Shown one piece after another: positions 25,689-34,492 of a stretch of DNA of 64,000 nt. How positions within the stretch are numbered: position 1 is the first letter of the stretch; every line of letters begins with the position of its first letter. Made by a program: the position numbers and the translations under genes. The notes under the pieces are model-generated. The model searched no databases. It saw nothing but the letters and a program-made list of their open reading frames with translations, and had not been told where the DNA came from. Origin of the DNA: Woeseia oceani (GTDB lineage: Bacteria > Pseudomonadota > Gammaproteobacteria > Steroidobacterales > Woeseiaceae); assembly GCF_001677435.1 (NCBI RefSeq), contig NZ_CP016268.1:2903001-2967000 (forward strand), read 5' to 3'.

Positions 25689-26246
25689 CGCTTCTTCTCG
25701 GAGTTCGGCCTGAAGCACAGAAAGCCCCTTTGCTAGTTTCTGATCGCGGTTAAGCGAAGAAAAATCCGGAAACCATTGATATGCCACCTTCCACACTTCC
25801 TCGGCTTCTTCCTTTTCCGACCAGTTCTCGTGCCATGAGGCAATGAACCAGAGTTGAAAGACGGACATTTCAATAGATAGTTTTCGTTCGCTCTTGGCTG
25901 CGGTCAACAACTCTCCCCAATTTAGCGAAGCAATGAATAAGAGGATCTCCGTTTCCTGTGCGTCAAATTCAAGCACTCCATCGGGATCGGAACGAGCGTG
26001 CTTGAAGAAGTTCTGCGCCCGACGTGCCAAATCAAAGAACTCGCGTTTTGTTAAGCCGCTGTCAACAGCAATTTTATTCTCCCAAGAACCGTCTTTACCG
26101 GAGATTTCGGCTAAATCGCAAAGGACTATTGAAGCAGCACCTACGAGCGTATGGATAGCAACTGAATCGAAGCCACTAAATAGAAGTCGAACAGCGGAAT
26201 TCAACTGTCGCTCTGCCGCCTCAATCTTGGATATACGATGAACCAT
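25683..26246 (-). CDS. Hypothetical protein of cassette 2
   Basis: A 187-residue soluble, helix-rich protein: MVHRISKIEAAERQLNSAVRLLFSGFDSVAIHTLVGAASIVLCDLAE at the N-terminus and TKREFFDLARRAQNFFKHARSDPDGVLEFDAQETEILLFIASLNW in the middle. Proteins with the same opening (SKIxAAERQLNxAIRLFF...AIHTLAxAA) are frequent in integron cassettes and have no known function. The frame extends into the attC, so the ATG at 26246 is chosen; an upstream GTG within the cassette is possible. The stop TAA is inside the attC inverse core ATATAAC. Confidence 0.75.
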   Translation of the reverse strand: MVHRISKIEAAERQLNSAVRLLFSGFDSVAIHTLVGAASIVLCDLAEISGKDGSWENKIAVDSGLTKREFFDLARRAQNFFKHARSDPDGVLEFDAQETEILLFIASLNWGELLTAAKSERKLSIEMSVFQLWFIASWHENWSEKEEAEEVWKVAYQWFPDFSSLNRDQKLAKGLSVLQAELREEAI

Positions 26247-26320
26247 TCTTCGATGGGCCTTAAAGGTTCTCCTGCCGACGATGTAATGCGAAACTGCGGC
26301 CACGCAAATGGCTGGCAGCG

Positions 26321-26417
26321 ATATAACGTCTAAGCTCACACGCACTTGACGCAGGCCGCCTGGAGCGACAGCGCAAGGCGGGCTGGGTCAAGTGACGGGT
26401 GCAGCGCAATGTTAGGC
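26321..26417 (-). repeat. attC site between cassettes 1 and 2
   Basis: A 97-bp site bounded by GCCTAAC (minus strand, 26417-26411) and GTTATAT (26327-26321). About 74 bases of its core match the other attC with five mismatches. The arms CTTGACgCAGgCCGCCT and AGGCGGgCTGgGTCAAG pair as an extended hairpin with extrahelical bases, as attC sites do. Confidence 0.87.
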
Positions 26418-26750
26418 ATCAGTGCGGTCCATTTTTTGTATCTTCTCCACCTCAACCAGTTCCGCTGTGCCAGTGAGCCGACTTGCTTCGCAAATTTCCC
26501 AGCAGAACCCTGGCACAAACAAAGACTCATCTTTCGAATAGATTATGAACTTACCTTCCGCTACGCAGGATTCTCCGGGCTTCAGAATCTCACGATCCTT
26601 GAAGTATAGCGCCCCCATAAACACTTCATTCCTACGCCCGGGAATTCGGTGATTCGGTCGAACACCGTTCTTGTATCCTGGCCTACCAGCCATCCGCGTC
26701 GCGTCCAGAGTGACTTTGATCGTCGCGGACATTGTCGAACCTGGCTCCAT
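26412..26750 (-). CDS. EF-Tu domain-III-like hypothetical protein of cassette 1
   Basis: A 112-residue protein with a beta-barrel pattern: MSATIKVTLDATRMAGRPGYKNGVRPNHRI, then GALYFKDREILKPGESCVAEGKFII, then FCWEICEASRLTGTAELVEVEKI. The layout resembles the third domain of translation factor EF-Tu (GYRPQF..., PG, FxIREGxRTVGxGxV). Without GTPase or tRNA-binding partners its role is unknown. It starts 11 bases inside the cassette and its stop lies in the attC inverse core. Confidence 0.7.
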   Translation of the reverse strand: MEPGSTMSATIKVTLDATRMAGRPGYKNGVRPNHRIPGRRNEVFMGALYFKDREILKPGESCVAEGKFIIYSKDESLFVPGFCWEICEASRLTGTAELVEVEKIQKMDRTDA

Positions 26751-26985
26751 GATTGGTGATGCCTAACTATAAGTAGTGCGCAAAAGTGTGGGATGTAAAT
26801 GTGTGAAAAAGGCAATTTCGCGGGGTGTTGGCATGGGCAAGCCTCTGATTAGCTTACAGGTGCGGATTGATATATTGCGTATAAAGCGGATGAAGAAATT
26901 GCGCGCGTAGTCATAATCTCTGACCTAGTCACGGACGTCAATTCAAACATGTGGCACGTATCGGCCCTGAGGCCATTCAACGCCG

Positions 26986-28173
26986 TCAATTCCCCGGTGA
27001 CATCTCCCGGTCCCAGTTCAACACGCCGTGTTTTTTCAGTACCCGCATCAGATCGTCCAGCGGAATCGCTTCGCGTTTCCCACGTGAGCTTTCGACCGTC
27101 GTTGCCTTGAAGATGGCGTTATAGATCGCTTCCTCGGTTGCTTCTACCGTTGCGGCAAACAACGGTGACATTGCTTCGTTGGTTAACGATGGCGCAACAA
27201 ACGGCTCCATGCCTTCGCGCGGTCGACGTACGTCCGGGTTTGTCGAGAATGCGATTACGTAATCACCGGACCCGTTGCTCGCGAACGAGCCGGTTCGTGC
27301 CAGCCCCATCATTGCGCGTTTGGCGACGCGGTCCAGGGCGCGTGCTGTCAAGGGCGCGTCTGTCGCCACCACCATCATGATTGAACCATCTTCCTGGCGA
27401 TCATCAACACCTTTCTTTTCGAGCTGGGCTCGGTAGGAATACTGGCCCAACTCGCGCCCAACCGGGGCACCGTTCATGGTCAGCACGCCACCAAAGTTTG
27501 TTTGTACCAGCACGCCAACGGTGTAACCGCCCAGCGATTGGGGCAGTAAGCGAGAGCTGGTTCCTATGCCGCCTTTCCAGGCGAACGCCTGTGTTCCCAC
27601 ACCGGCACCGACACTGCCCTCCGCTACCGGGCCGCTGCTCGCGGTGTTGAGTGCTTCGTAAACTTCATCATGGCCTATGACGTCAGCCCACATGTTGTTG
27701 ACGGCACCGTCGTTGGTTTCACCCACCACCGGGTTTACCGTGTGCTCGCCCATACCCGGTTGTTCGTAAACCCATTCTTTCAGCGCGTTGGCCGCACTCC
27801 ATACGCACAAGGTGCAGGTCAGCAATACCGGTGTTTCAAGCTCACCGAACTCCTGTATCTGGGTTGCGCCCACCAACTTGCCGTAACCGTTGCCAACGTA
27901 CAGCCACGCTGGTACCGGGTGTGTATACAGATTGCCGGGGCCGGGAATGATCGCGGTGACACCCGTTCGTATGTCGTCACCTTCGATCCTGGTTGAGTGA
28001 CCAACCCGGACGCCTTCAACATCGGTGATTGCATTCAGCGGACCGGTAGGCAGTACGCCCACCACCAGACCCGCTTCCCGCGCGCGGGGTCGTTCCTCGG
28101 CAACCGCAAGCGATGCCGTGCAAACAGCGACCGTAACAACGACCGCGAGCTTCAGAAATTGAATTGGGTGCAT
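26986..28173 (-). CDS. P1 family peptidase (DmpA-type, S58), exported
   Basis: A 395-residue N-terminal-nucleophile aminopeptidase of the DmpA group, which can cleave L-aminoacyl amides and D-amino-acid esters or beta-peptides. A Sec signal peptide covers about residues 1-25. The predicted autoproteolysis site is Gly263-Ser264 in EDGSIMMVVATDAPL; Ser264 becomes the nucleophile of the beta subunit. Asn226 in QTNFGG and the GETNDGAVNN loop are at the family positions. It lies just beyond the cassette array and downstream of the DUF5916 gene on the same strand. Confidence 0.92.
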   Translation of the reverse strand: MHPIQFLKLAVVVTVAVCTASLAVAEERPRAREAGLVVGVLPTGPLNAITDVEGVRVGHSTRIEGDDIRTGVTAIIPGPGNLYTHPVPAWLYVGNGYGKLVGATQIQEFGELETPVLLTCTLCVWSAANALKEWVYEQPGMGEHTVNPVVGETNDGAVNNMWADVIGHDEVYEALNTASSGPVAEGSVGAGVGTQAFAWKGGIGTSSRLLPQSLGGYTVGVLVQTNFGGVLTMNGAPVGRELGQYSYRAQLEKKGVDDRQEDGSIMMVVATDAPLTARALDRVAKRAMMGLARTGSFASNGSGDYVIAFSTNPDVRRPREGMEPFVAPSLTNEAMSPLFAATVEATEEAIYNAIFKATTVESSRGKREAIPLDDLMRVLKKHGVLNWDREMSPGN

Positions 28174-28240
28174 GGAGATTCCCGGTAGCAGTGTAAAGCT
28201 GCACCTTAGGGTCTCGTGCGAGGGCTGGCAAGCCCGAAGA

Positions 28241-28264
28241 CCCGGCTGCCGAATGGCAGCCGGG
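28241..28264 (-). terminator. Hairpin terminator of the CBM9-like/DUF5916 gene
   Basis: A perfect 10-base-pair inverted repeat (CCCGGCTGCC/GGCAGCCGGG) with a 4-base loop, starting 11 bases beyond the stop codon at 28275, with a short TCTTC tail on the minus strand. It separates this gene from the P1 peptidase gene. Confidence 0.7.
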
Positions 28265-28274
28265 ATTCATTCGA

Positions 28275-30515
28275 TCAGTTGAAGACGTCGAAAATGTGGC
28301 TGTACTTGAGAATGAACTCGCGACCGACGGGCGGCGCGCCGATGCCACGATCGTCCACTTCGTTGTACACAAGGTACAGTCCGGAGTTGGCCGACTGCAG
28401 CCAGGAGAACCGCAGGTTGGTACCGACCACATCCCTGCTGTCGTTGTACTGCACCAGCGCCTGCAACAACATCTTGGGCGTAAATGAATACGACAAGCGC
28501 AGTCGCGTCAGGTTGACCTGGAAATCACCGTTCGCGACAGGCAGGTCGAAATCGTTGTACTGCATTGACAGCTCGGAACTGAAGCGCTCTCCCACGCGGT
28601 ATTTCAACGTCGGCTCCAGTGTCACCCGGTCGCCGCCGAAACGGCCGCCGATTACGGTTCGAACGTTCGCACTGAAAGGCGCACTTTGATCTGTCATGAC
28701 AACAATCTGGGCTTCACGATGGTCGTAGGTTCCCGGCAATACCGTTACCCCCGGCACGATATCGAAGGGATCCTTAACCCCTGACTTCGTGAAGTTCATC
28801 CCGGTGTGCACTTCGAAACCGCTCTTCCATTCCCAGTGCGAATCCACGTGCAGATATCCGGTTTCCTGGAAACCCTCAAAATCCCAGTAGCCGTTCCACG
28901 AGATGTGTGGCCGTATCTCCAACAGTCCCCACATATCATCCGGACGGATCCGGCGCATGATGTTTGCGTTGCCTTTGCGGTATTCACTGCGCGACAAAAA
29001 GCCCACTTCCGGGTTAAAGCCTTCTCTGACTTCCGTGTACCCCATGCCCATGTTGTACTCAGCGGAATCGTAGGCACCGCTCACGGAATAGGCCGTTTCA
29101 CGGCCTTCCATACCCGGTGTCGCGGTCGCCGCGGCCCAGCCCTGCAACAACAAATTGTCACCGATACCCCAACGGCCATCGATGGCATAGGTCTGGTTTT
29201 CATCGGTACTGCTGTCGCCGGTAATACTGCCATCGCCATCGCGGTTCACGATCAGGAAACCTACCGATGAACGGTTAGCCAGTTCCTGATTCACCCGCGC
29301 AACCGTGAAATTATTCGCGGGTGCGACACCGTCCAAGCCGTCGGCAGCCATGTGCAGGAAGCCGATGTTGGTGCTGCTGCCAACCTTGCCGGACAGACGC
29401 ACGCCACCATCGATCGGCAATGGTATGCCGCCCGGACCCACGCCGATGCGACGACTAAAGAACAACTCGACCTGTTCGGAATTTCCGACCGAGAACTGGC
29501 CGGCATTTTCGAGGAAGAACGGCCGCTTCTCCGGGAAGAACAAACTGAAGCGGTCCAGGTTGACCTGTTGTTCGTCCGCTTCCACCTGCGCAAAGTCCGT
29601 ATTGTAAGTAGCGTCGAGCGTCAGGCTGGGGGTAATTGAGTACTTAAGATCGAAGCCAAACTCCTGGTCCGTCTCAGTGCCTGACAGCATTCCGCCGCGT
29701 GCGGCTTTACCCAGTATGTAAGGCGTGACTTTCAGGTTGCGCTGCGGCGGCGGATCAATGCCACTGACCGTGCCTGCTTCTGACACGCGATAGAGCGTGC
29801 GCTGACGGGACAACGGCGCCCAGAACGCCACTTCATTGTTGCGCCGGATATTGCGCTGGAAGTTAAAGCCCCAGTCCTGAGCGTCACCCGCGGAATAGCG
29901 CAAAGTCCGGAACGGGATTTCAAACTCCGCACTCCAGCCGATATCCGAAATCTTTGCACTGACCTTCCAGCTCGCATCCCAGTTCAGATTAAAACCACCG
30001 CCACCGGTCGACGTCTGGCTCGAGCCTTCTTTGGTGACCTGGCCGTCATACTCAAGACCCGCCGGGTTGGTGCCGAACACGAAACCGTTCTGTCGGTCAC
30101 GCATGCCGTCGATCAGAATCTGGAAGCTGTCAGTGTTGTCGAGCTCGGAGTCGCGGCGGCTGTCGGAAACGATAATGCCGGCCGGATTGTCGTCGTATGC
30201 CACCATGCCGATGTACAGGGAATCGTCGGTGAAACCGATGAACACTTCCGTCTTCTGGCTGGCTGGCTGGCCCTCGGCCGGCTGTATCTGCCAGAAATCA
30301 CCCGTTGGAACCACGTTGCTCCAGGCCGGGTCGTTCAGCACGTCGCCGTCAAGCTGCGGCACAGTGGCCAGCGGGTACGCCTGGCTGTTCGGCCGCGGCG
30401 ACGAAGGCCCGGCGGTTTGTGCCTGGCTCATGCCCGTCGCTACCAACAACAGTGCACCCAGCCAACTCCCTCGCGACCTGGCGCGCTTCTCAGATTTCTT
30501 CACTTTTACCCCCAT
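28275..30515 (-). CDS. CBM9-like / DUF5916 outer-membrane protein
   Basis: A 746-residue exported protein. After a signal peptide (about residues 15-35, WLGALLLVATGMSQAQ) comes a carbohydrate-binding-module-9-like beta sandwich (about 45-215, LDGDVLNDPAWSNV, DNTDSFQILIDGMRD) and then the DUF5916 region, rich in alternating beta-strands that probably form an outer-membrane barrel to the C-terminus. Function of the family is unknown; it is common in proteolytic aquatic bacteria. The ATG at 30515 has an AGGA site. Confidence 0.85.
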   Translation of the reverse strand: MGVKVKKSEKRARSRGSWLGALLLVATGMSQAQTAGPSSPRPNSQAYPLATVPQLDGDVLNDPAWSNVVPTGDFWQIQPAEGQPASQKTEVFIGFTDDSLYIGMVAYDDNPAGIIVSDSRRDSELDNTDSFQILIDGMRDRQNGFVFGTNPAGLEYDGQVTKEGSSQTSTGGGGFNLNWDASWKVSAKISDIGWSAEFEIPFRTLRYSAGDAQDWGFNFQRNIRRNNEVAFWAPLSRQRTLYRVSEAGTVSGIDPPPQRNLKVTPYILGKAARGGMLSGTETDQEFGFDLKYSITPSLTLDATYNTDFAQVEADEQQVNLDRFSLFFPEKRPFFLENAGQFSVGNSEQVELFFSRRIGVGPGGIPLPIDGGVRLSGKVGSSTNIGFLHMAADGLDGVAPANNFTVARVNQELANRSSVGFLIVNRDGDGSITGDSSTDENQTYAIDGRWGIGDNLLLQGWAAATATPGMEGRETAYSVSGAYDSAEYNMGMGYTEVREGFNPEVGFLSRSEYRKGNANIMRRIRPDDMWGLLEIRPHISWNGYWDFEGFQETGYLHVDSHWEWKSGFEVHTGMNFTKSGVKDPFDIVPGVTVLPGTYDHREAQIVVMTDQSAPFSANVRTVIGGRFGGDRVTLEPTLKYRVGERFSSELSMQYNDFDLPVANGDFQVNLTRLRLSYSFTPKMLLQALVQYNDSRDVVGTNLRFSWLQSANSGLYLVYNEVDDRGIGAPPVGREFILKYSHIFDVFN

Positions 30516-30691
30516 AAATCCTGCGCCGGGGATGGCGCAGGCCGTCAATTCAAAAGCTCATTAGTTAGCAAACCGGCCAGACCGACATCCGGCGAACCGC
30601 ACGGCTCGTGCAGATCTGACAGGATACATGACGAACGGTTCGCAAAAACCCGGAATAATCAGTTTCAAATGAACGAATTGCGTCGTTGCGG

Positions 30692-31693
30692 TTAATCGGT
30701 CTTGAGCAATTCGCTATAACCGAACAAACCCGCCGAGCCGCCGGTGTGCACGAACACCACGTGCCTGGCGCCAGCCAGGACACCGTTCTGGATCTGATCG
30801 ATCAGGCCGGCCAGCCCCTTGCCGCTGTACACGGGATCGACCAGCAACCCCTCAAGACGGGCGATCAGCAGCACGGCCTCGTTCATGGCCTCGGTCGGCA
30901 CGCCGTAACCCGGTCCGACGTAGTCGCAATTCGCGATGACATCGGCGCGCTTCACAACCCCCGGCGCACCAACATACTCGGCCGTTTCCATCGCCAGCTT
31001 GTAGACCTTCTCTTCCTGCAATTCTTTTGGCGCGTTCACGCCGATACCGAGCAACGGAATGCCGCTGTGGGTTGCTTTCAGCCCGACAATCAAACCCGCC
31101 TGCGTGCCGGCACTGCCGGTCGCGTGCACGATGTGGTCGACCGGCAAGCTGGCGCTGTTCGCCTGCGACATGATCTCCAGCGCGCAATCGATGTAGCCCA
31201 GTGCGCCGATCACGTTCGAGCCACCGCCGGGAATGATGTATGGCGTCTCACCTTGCGCCCGCAGCTGCTCAGCAACAGCTTCCATTTCGGCGTTCATGTC
31301 GCTGCCCTTCTCTACTTCGCGAATGCGCGCGCCGTAAATCCGGTCCAGCAGGACGTTGCCCGAGTTCTTGTAGGATTCCGGCGCATCGCCGACACGCTTT
31401 TCGAAAACCAGGTCGCAACTCATACCCAGTTTGCAGGCCGCGGCGGCGGTCTGCCGCGCATGGTTCGACTGCACTGCGCCCTGCGTGATAATTGCCGTGG
31501 CTTTCTTGTCGATCGCATCGGCCATCAGGAATTCGAGCTTGCGGGTCTTGTTGCCGCCGGTACCCAACCCCGTGCAGTCATCGCGTTTCACGTAAATGTC
31601 CGGGCCACCGAGGTGTTTACTCAAGTGCGGCAAATGCTCCAGTGGAGTCGGCAGGTGAGCCAGGGAAACGCGGGGGAAACGGGATAAGAGCAC
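30692..31693 (-). CDS. D-cysteine desulfhydrase / ACC-deaminase family PLP enzyme
   Basis: A 333-residue fold-type II PLP enzyme. The cofactor Lys49 is in [12 protein letters not shown], and the [15 protein letters not shown] segment (about 76-90) contacts the substrate. The RDD..GLGTGG arrangement fits D-cysteine desulfhydrase (D-cysteine to pyruvate, ammonia and sulfide) and the closely related L-cysteate sulfo-lyase (CuyA). Sequence alone does not decide between them. It is 14 bases downstream of the Asp/Glu racemase gene, which favours a D-amino-acid role. Confidence 0.87.
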   Translation of the reverse strand: MLLSRFPRVSLAHLPTPLEHLPHLSKHLGGPDIYVKRDDCTGLGTGGNKTRKLEFLMADAIDKKATAIITQGAVQSNHARQTAAAACKLGMSCDLVFEKRVGDAPESYKNSGNVLLDRIYGARIREVEKGSDMNAEMEAVAEQLRAQGETPYIIPGGGSNVIGALGYIDCALEIMSQANSASLPVDHIVHATGSAGTQAGLIVGLKATHSGIPLLGIGVNAPKELQEEKVYKLAMETAEYVGAPGVVKRADVIANCDYVGPGYGVPTEAMNEAVLLIARLEGLLVDPVYSGKGLAGLIDQIQNGVLAGARHVVFVHTGGSAGLFGYSELLKTD

Positions 31694-31707
31694 AGATAGT
31701 TCCTCAA

Positions 31708-32436
31708 TTAGTGTGTAAGTTGAGCGCGCAACGGCGACTCGCCCAGCGCGAGGCTGACCGTACGTCGTGCAAGTTCGTCAGTGGATGATATGAGCGGCAC
31801 AGTCACCTGCTCTTGCTTCAGGACCAGCGGGATCTCAGTGCAACCGGCAATGATGGCATCCGCGCCCTGTTCGACAAGTCGTCGGGCAACCTCGGCCATC
31901 CCGGCGGAAACCGCGCTGCTCTGATCGCCGGCTTTGACGCGATCAATGAGCGCCATCGTTTCTGTCCGCAGGTCGCCTTCAATCGGCAGCGGGACCAGCC
32001 CGGCGCTCTCCAGCGCGTCCTGGTACAGCGCCGCGTCCAGACACGCCGGTGTTGCCATGATGCCGACCTTGCGAACGTTGCCCTGACCCTCGGCAATGGT
32101 CCGCACGGTCACATCAATAATATTAATAAACGGAATGGAAATGCGTTGCAAAGCACGATCCAGCCAGCCGTGCGCCGTGTTGCACACGAGTACCAGAAAG
32201 TCGGCACCGGCGGCTTCCAGCCGTTCCGCCATCTGCGCGAGGTTTTCGCGAATGCGCGCGTCATCTTCAACCGATGCATTCTGCCGGCTGGGTACTTTGG
32301 GGTCATGATCGACCAGCATGCGGATATGATCCTGATCGCGTTCAGCGGGCGTCAGGGCGATGACCTTGCGCATGAAGTCGAGCGTGGCATCCGGACCCAT
32401 TCCTCCGAGTACACCGACGGTTTTTTCCTTGCTCAA
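31708..32436 (-). CDS. Aspartate/glutamate racemase family protein
   Basis: A 242-residue cofactor-independent racemase. The two catalytic cysteines lie in [11 protein letters not shown] (first half) and [12 protein letters not shown] (second half), the pseudo-symmetric arrangement of the family; [17 protein letters not shown] at the start is also diagnostic. It interconverts L- and D-aspartate or glutamate in the cytoplasm, or a similar substrate. It is co-transcribed with the D-cysteine desulfhydrase-like gene. Confidence 0.9.
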   Translation of the reverse strand: MSKEKTVGVLGGMGPDATLDFMRKVIALTPAERDQDHIRMLVDHDPKVPSRQNASVEDDARIRENLAQMAERLEAAGADFLVLVCNTAHGWLDRALQRISIPFINIIDVTVRTIAEGQGNVRKVGIMATPACLDAALYQDALESAGLVPLPIEGDLRTETMALIDRVKAGDQSSAVSAGMAEVARRLVEQGADAIIAGCTEIPLVLKQEQVTVPLISSTDELARRTVSLALGESPLRAQLTH

Positions 32437-32759
32437 CGGTTTCCCTTCCTTATCACTTCACTGTTAGCCGCAAACGCTGACAACACTCTCAACGCATAAA
32501 ACACGATAGTGTGTTAGCAGCTGTTTCTTGCCGACCGGTAGCCCGGTCGGGACCGGCATTGTCGCTCGCCGTGCCGCTAACGGCCAGCGCTTCCGATAAT
32601 ATTCGCGGTTGCCGAGGTTGCACGATGTGCACGGCATTGCACAAACGGCTTGCGGTTCACAGCCTGAAAAGGCCGTGTTATTGGCCGGCAGATCGTATAG
32701 CATCTTTGCCGATCTGCTGCGGGCAAGCTTATCCCGCAGTGCCACGAAGGGCAGTCATC
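32437..32759. other. Divergent intergenic region
   Basis: A 323-base stretch between the minus-strand racemase gene and the plus-strand exported-protein gene. The open frame on the plus strand through this region has cysteine-rich, non-coding-like translation. I see no regulatory RNA. Promoters in both directions are expected. Confidence 0.4.
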
Positions 32760-33257
32760 ATGATTACAAGAGCAACGACTTTCGCCTTGTGCCTGCTGGT
32801 TTGCGCGGGCAGCCCGACGGCAGCACAAGAGAACATCGACCAGCGCTCTTATAATCTGGGCATTATCGGCGGCTTCGCCGAAATCGTCAGACTCGGGGTC
32901 AAGAAACTCGCACTGAGTGAGGTGATGACGCCCGACGACATGGACGCCATGCTGGACGACGCGAAAATCGTGGCCCGGCGCAACAAAGTGCGTTTGTACC
33001 GCGAACCCGAACTGATCGTTACCGATCTGTACCCGGCCGACGTCGCCGAGGGCAAAGACGTGCTGCTCATTTACACCGGCAACACCTTGCAGGAATACCT
33101 GGACCTCAAAGCAGACAAAGACCTGCTCATTGCCAGTGACAGCTACCGGGGTAAGGCCCGCCGGGAAATTGCGGTCCGGTTTGGTCAGTTGCTGAGTTAC
33201 CCGCAGGCCGTCATTGACGAACTGATCGCGCAACAAACCGGCGGCGATGCCCAATGA
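32760..33257 (+). CDS. Hypothetical periplasmic protein, partner of the exported D-amino-acid oxidase
   Basis: A 165-residue protein with a Sec signal peptide (ITRATTFALCLLVCAGSPTAAQ) and a mature part rich in charged helices (EIVRLGVKKLALSEVMTPDDMDAMLDDAKIVARRNKVRLYRE), then a beta/alpha stretch (VLLIYTGNTLQEYLDLKADKDLLI). I recognise no family. Its stop overlaps the start of the D-amino-acid-oxidase gene (ATGA), so the two are translated together and probably work together in the periplasm. Confidence 0.72.
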   Translation: MITRATTFALCLLVCAGSPTAAQENIDQRSYNLGIIGGFAEIVRLGVKKLALSEVMTPDDMDAMLDDAKIVARRNKVRLYREPELIVTDLYPADVAEGKDVLLIYTGNTLQEYLDLKADKDLLIASDSYRGKARREIAVRFGQLLSYPQAVIDELIAQQTGGDAQ

Positions 33258-34396
33258 CGTCGCGCCGCACACTCCTGCAATCACTCGCTGCCCTGCCACT
33301 CGTTGGCGCCTGCGCAGGCCCGCGTATTTCGAGCCAGCAAAACTACACGCCATCGGGTCTGCCCTTGCACCGGGTGCTCGTATCTCCGGATCGCGTCGTA
33401 CGCGTCGTTACGGGTCTGCGACCATACCGTCCGACGGGGTTCGTGGTACGGGCTGAGAAGTTGGGCGACAAGGCCATCATTCACAATTACGGCCACGGCG
33501 GCGGAGGTATCACGCTGTCGTGGGGAACCTCGCACATGGCGCTGGAGCTGGCCATGCAAAGCGAGCAACGGCGCTGTGCAGTACTGGGGTGCGGCGCCGT
33601 CGGCCTTGCCAGTGCACGCCTGCTGCAACGGCATGGCTGGGATGTAACGATTTACGCCAGGGACCTGCCGCCGGAAACCACCTCGAACATCGCGGGCGCG
33701 CAATGGTCGCCCGCTTCACTGTATGACGATGGTTTTGATGATCCGCGGTTCTTCAATGACCTCGGCATTGCCATGCGGCATTCCTACCGCGAATTTCAGC
33801 ACCTGGTTGGCAGGCACTACGGCGTTAGCTGGGTCAGCAACTACGTATTGTCCGACCAACCGCCAACCGGCGGCGACATACACTCCCGCTACCCGGACAT
33901 GTTCCCGGAACGGCGGGCGCTGACGGCGATGCAACACCCTTTTCCCGCTAAGCACGGGCTGCATTTCGACACGATGTTCATCGAGCCGCCGGTGTACCTG
34001 CCAGCCATCATGCACGACTATCACGCGGCGGGCGGGAAAATCACCATCCGCAATTTTCAGGACAAACAAGAGCTGTTGACGCTGGACGAGCAGGTCATCA
34101 TCAATTGCACCGGGCTTGGCTCCCGCAATCTGTTCGATGATCAGGACCTCATACCGGTGAAAGGCCAACTGGTGGTGCTGAAGCCGCAAGCGGATATCAA
34201 CTACCTGATGATCAAGCGCGGCATTTACATGTTTCCACGCCAGGACGGCGTGCTGCTGGGCGGAACCTTCGAGAAGAATGAATGGTCACTGACGCCTGAC
34301 CCGGCCGCCACCGCACGCATACTCCGCGAACACGCTGCGTTCTTCCGCGAGATGGACGACCCGTGGGCATCGCCCTGGGACAGCTCGGCGGCGTAA
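33254..34396 (+). CDS. Circularly permuted D-amino-acid oxidase, exported lipoprotein
   Basis: A 380-residue FAD enzyme of the D-amino-acid-oxidase (DAO) family with its blocks in an unusual order. The parts normally found at the C-terminus (GLRPYRPTGFVVRAE, 54-68, and IIHNYGHGGGGITLSWG, 75-91) come first; the Rossmann FAD motif (GCGAVG, 112-117) and TTSNIAGAQW follow. The protein ends with IPVKGQLVVL and LLGGTFEKNEWSLTPDP, the segment normally preceding the GLRP block. A twin-arginine-type start (SRRTLLQSL) with a lipobox at Cys20 predicts folding in the cytoplasm and export. Probably oxidises D-amino acids to keto acids in the periplasm. Confidence 0.87.
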   Translation: MTSRRTLLQSLAALPLVGACAGPRISSQQNYTPSGLPLHRVLVSPDRVVRVVTGLRPYRPTGFVVRAEKLGDKAIIHNYGHGGGGITLSWGTSHMALELAMQSEQRRCAVLGCGAVGLASARLLQRHGWDVTIYARDLPPETTSNIAGAQWSPASLYDDGFDDPRFFNDLGIAMRHSYREFQHLVGRHYGVSWVSNYVLSDQPPTGGDIHSRYPDMFPERRALTAMQHPFPAKHGLHFDTMFIEPPVYLPAIMHDYHAAGGKITIRNFQDKQELLTLDEQVIINCTGLGSRNLFDDQDLIPVKGQLVVLKPQADINYLMIKRGIYMFPRQDGVLLGGTFEKNEWSLTPDPAATARILREHAAFFREMDDPWASPWDSSAA

Positions 34397-34492
34397 CACC
34401 ACGCGAATTCGAACCTTGATGAGCGGCATCAGTGCTCATCAATGTACACGTTTGAAGATTCGTGCTGCGAATCGAACTGACCGGGGAATGCA

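Noticed and set aside
26761-26860. Possible further attC or attI to the right of cassette 1
   Set aside because: A GCCTAAC/GTTAGGC core is present at 26761-26767, but no matching inverse core or shared hairpin is found within 100 bases, so I do not call a complete site.
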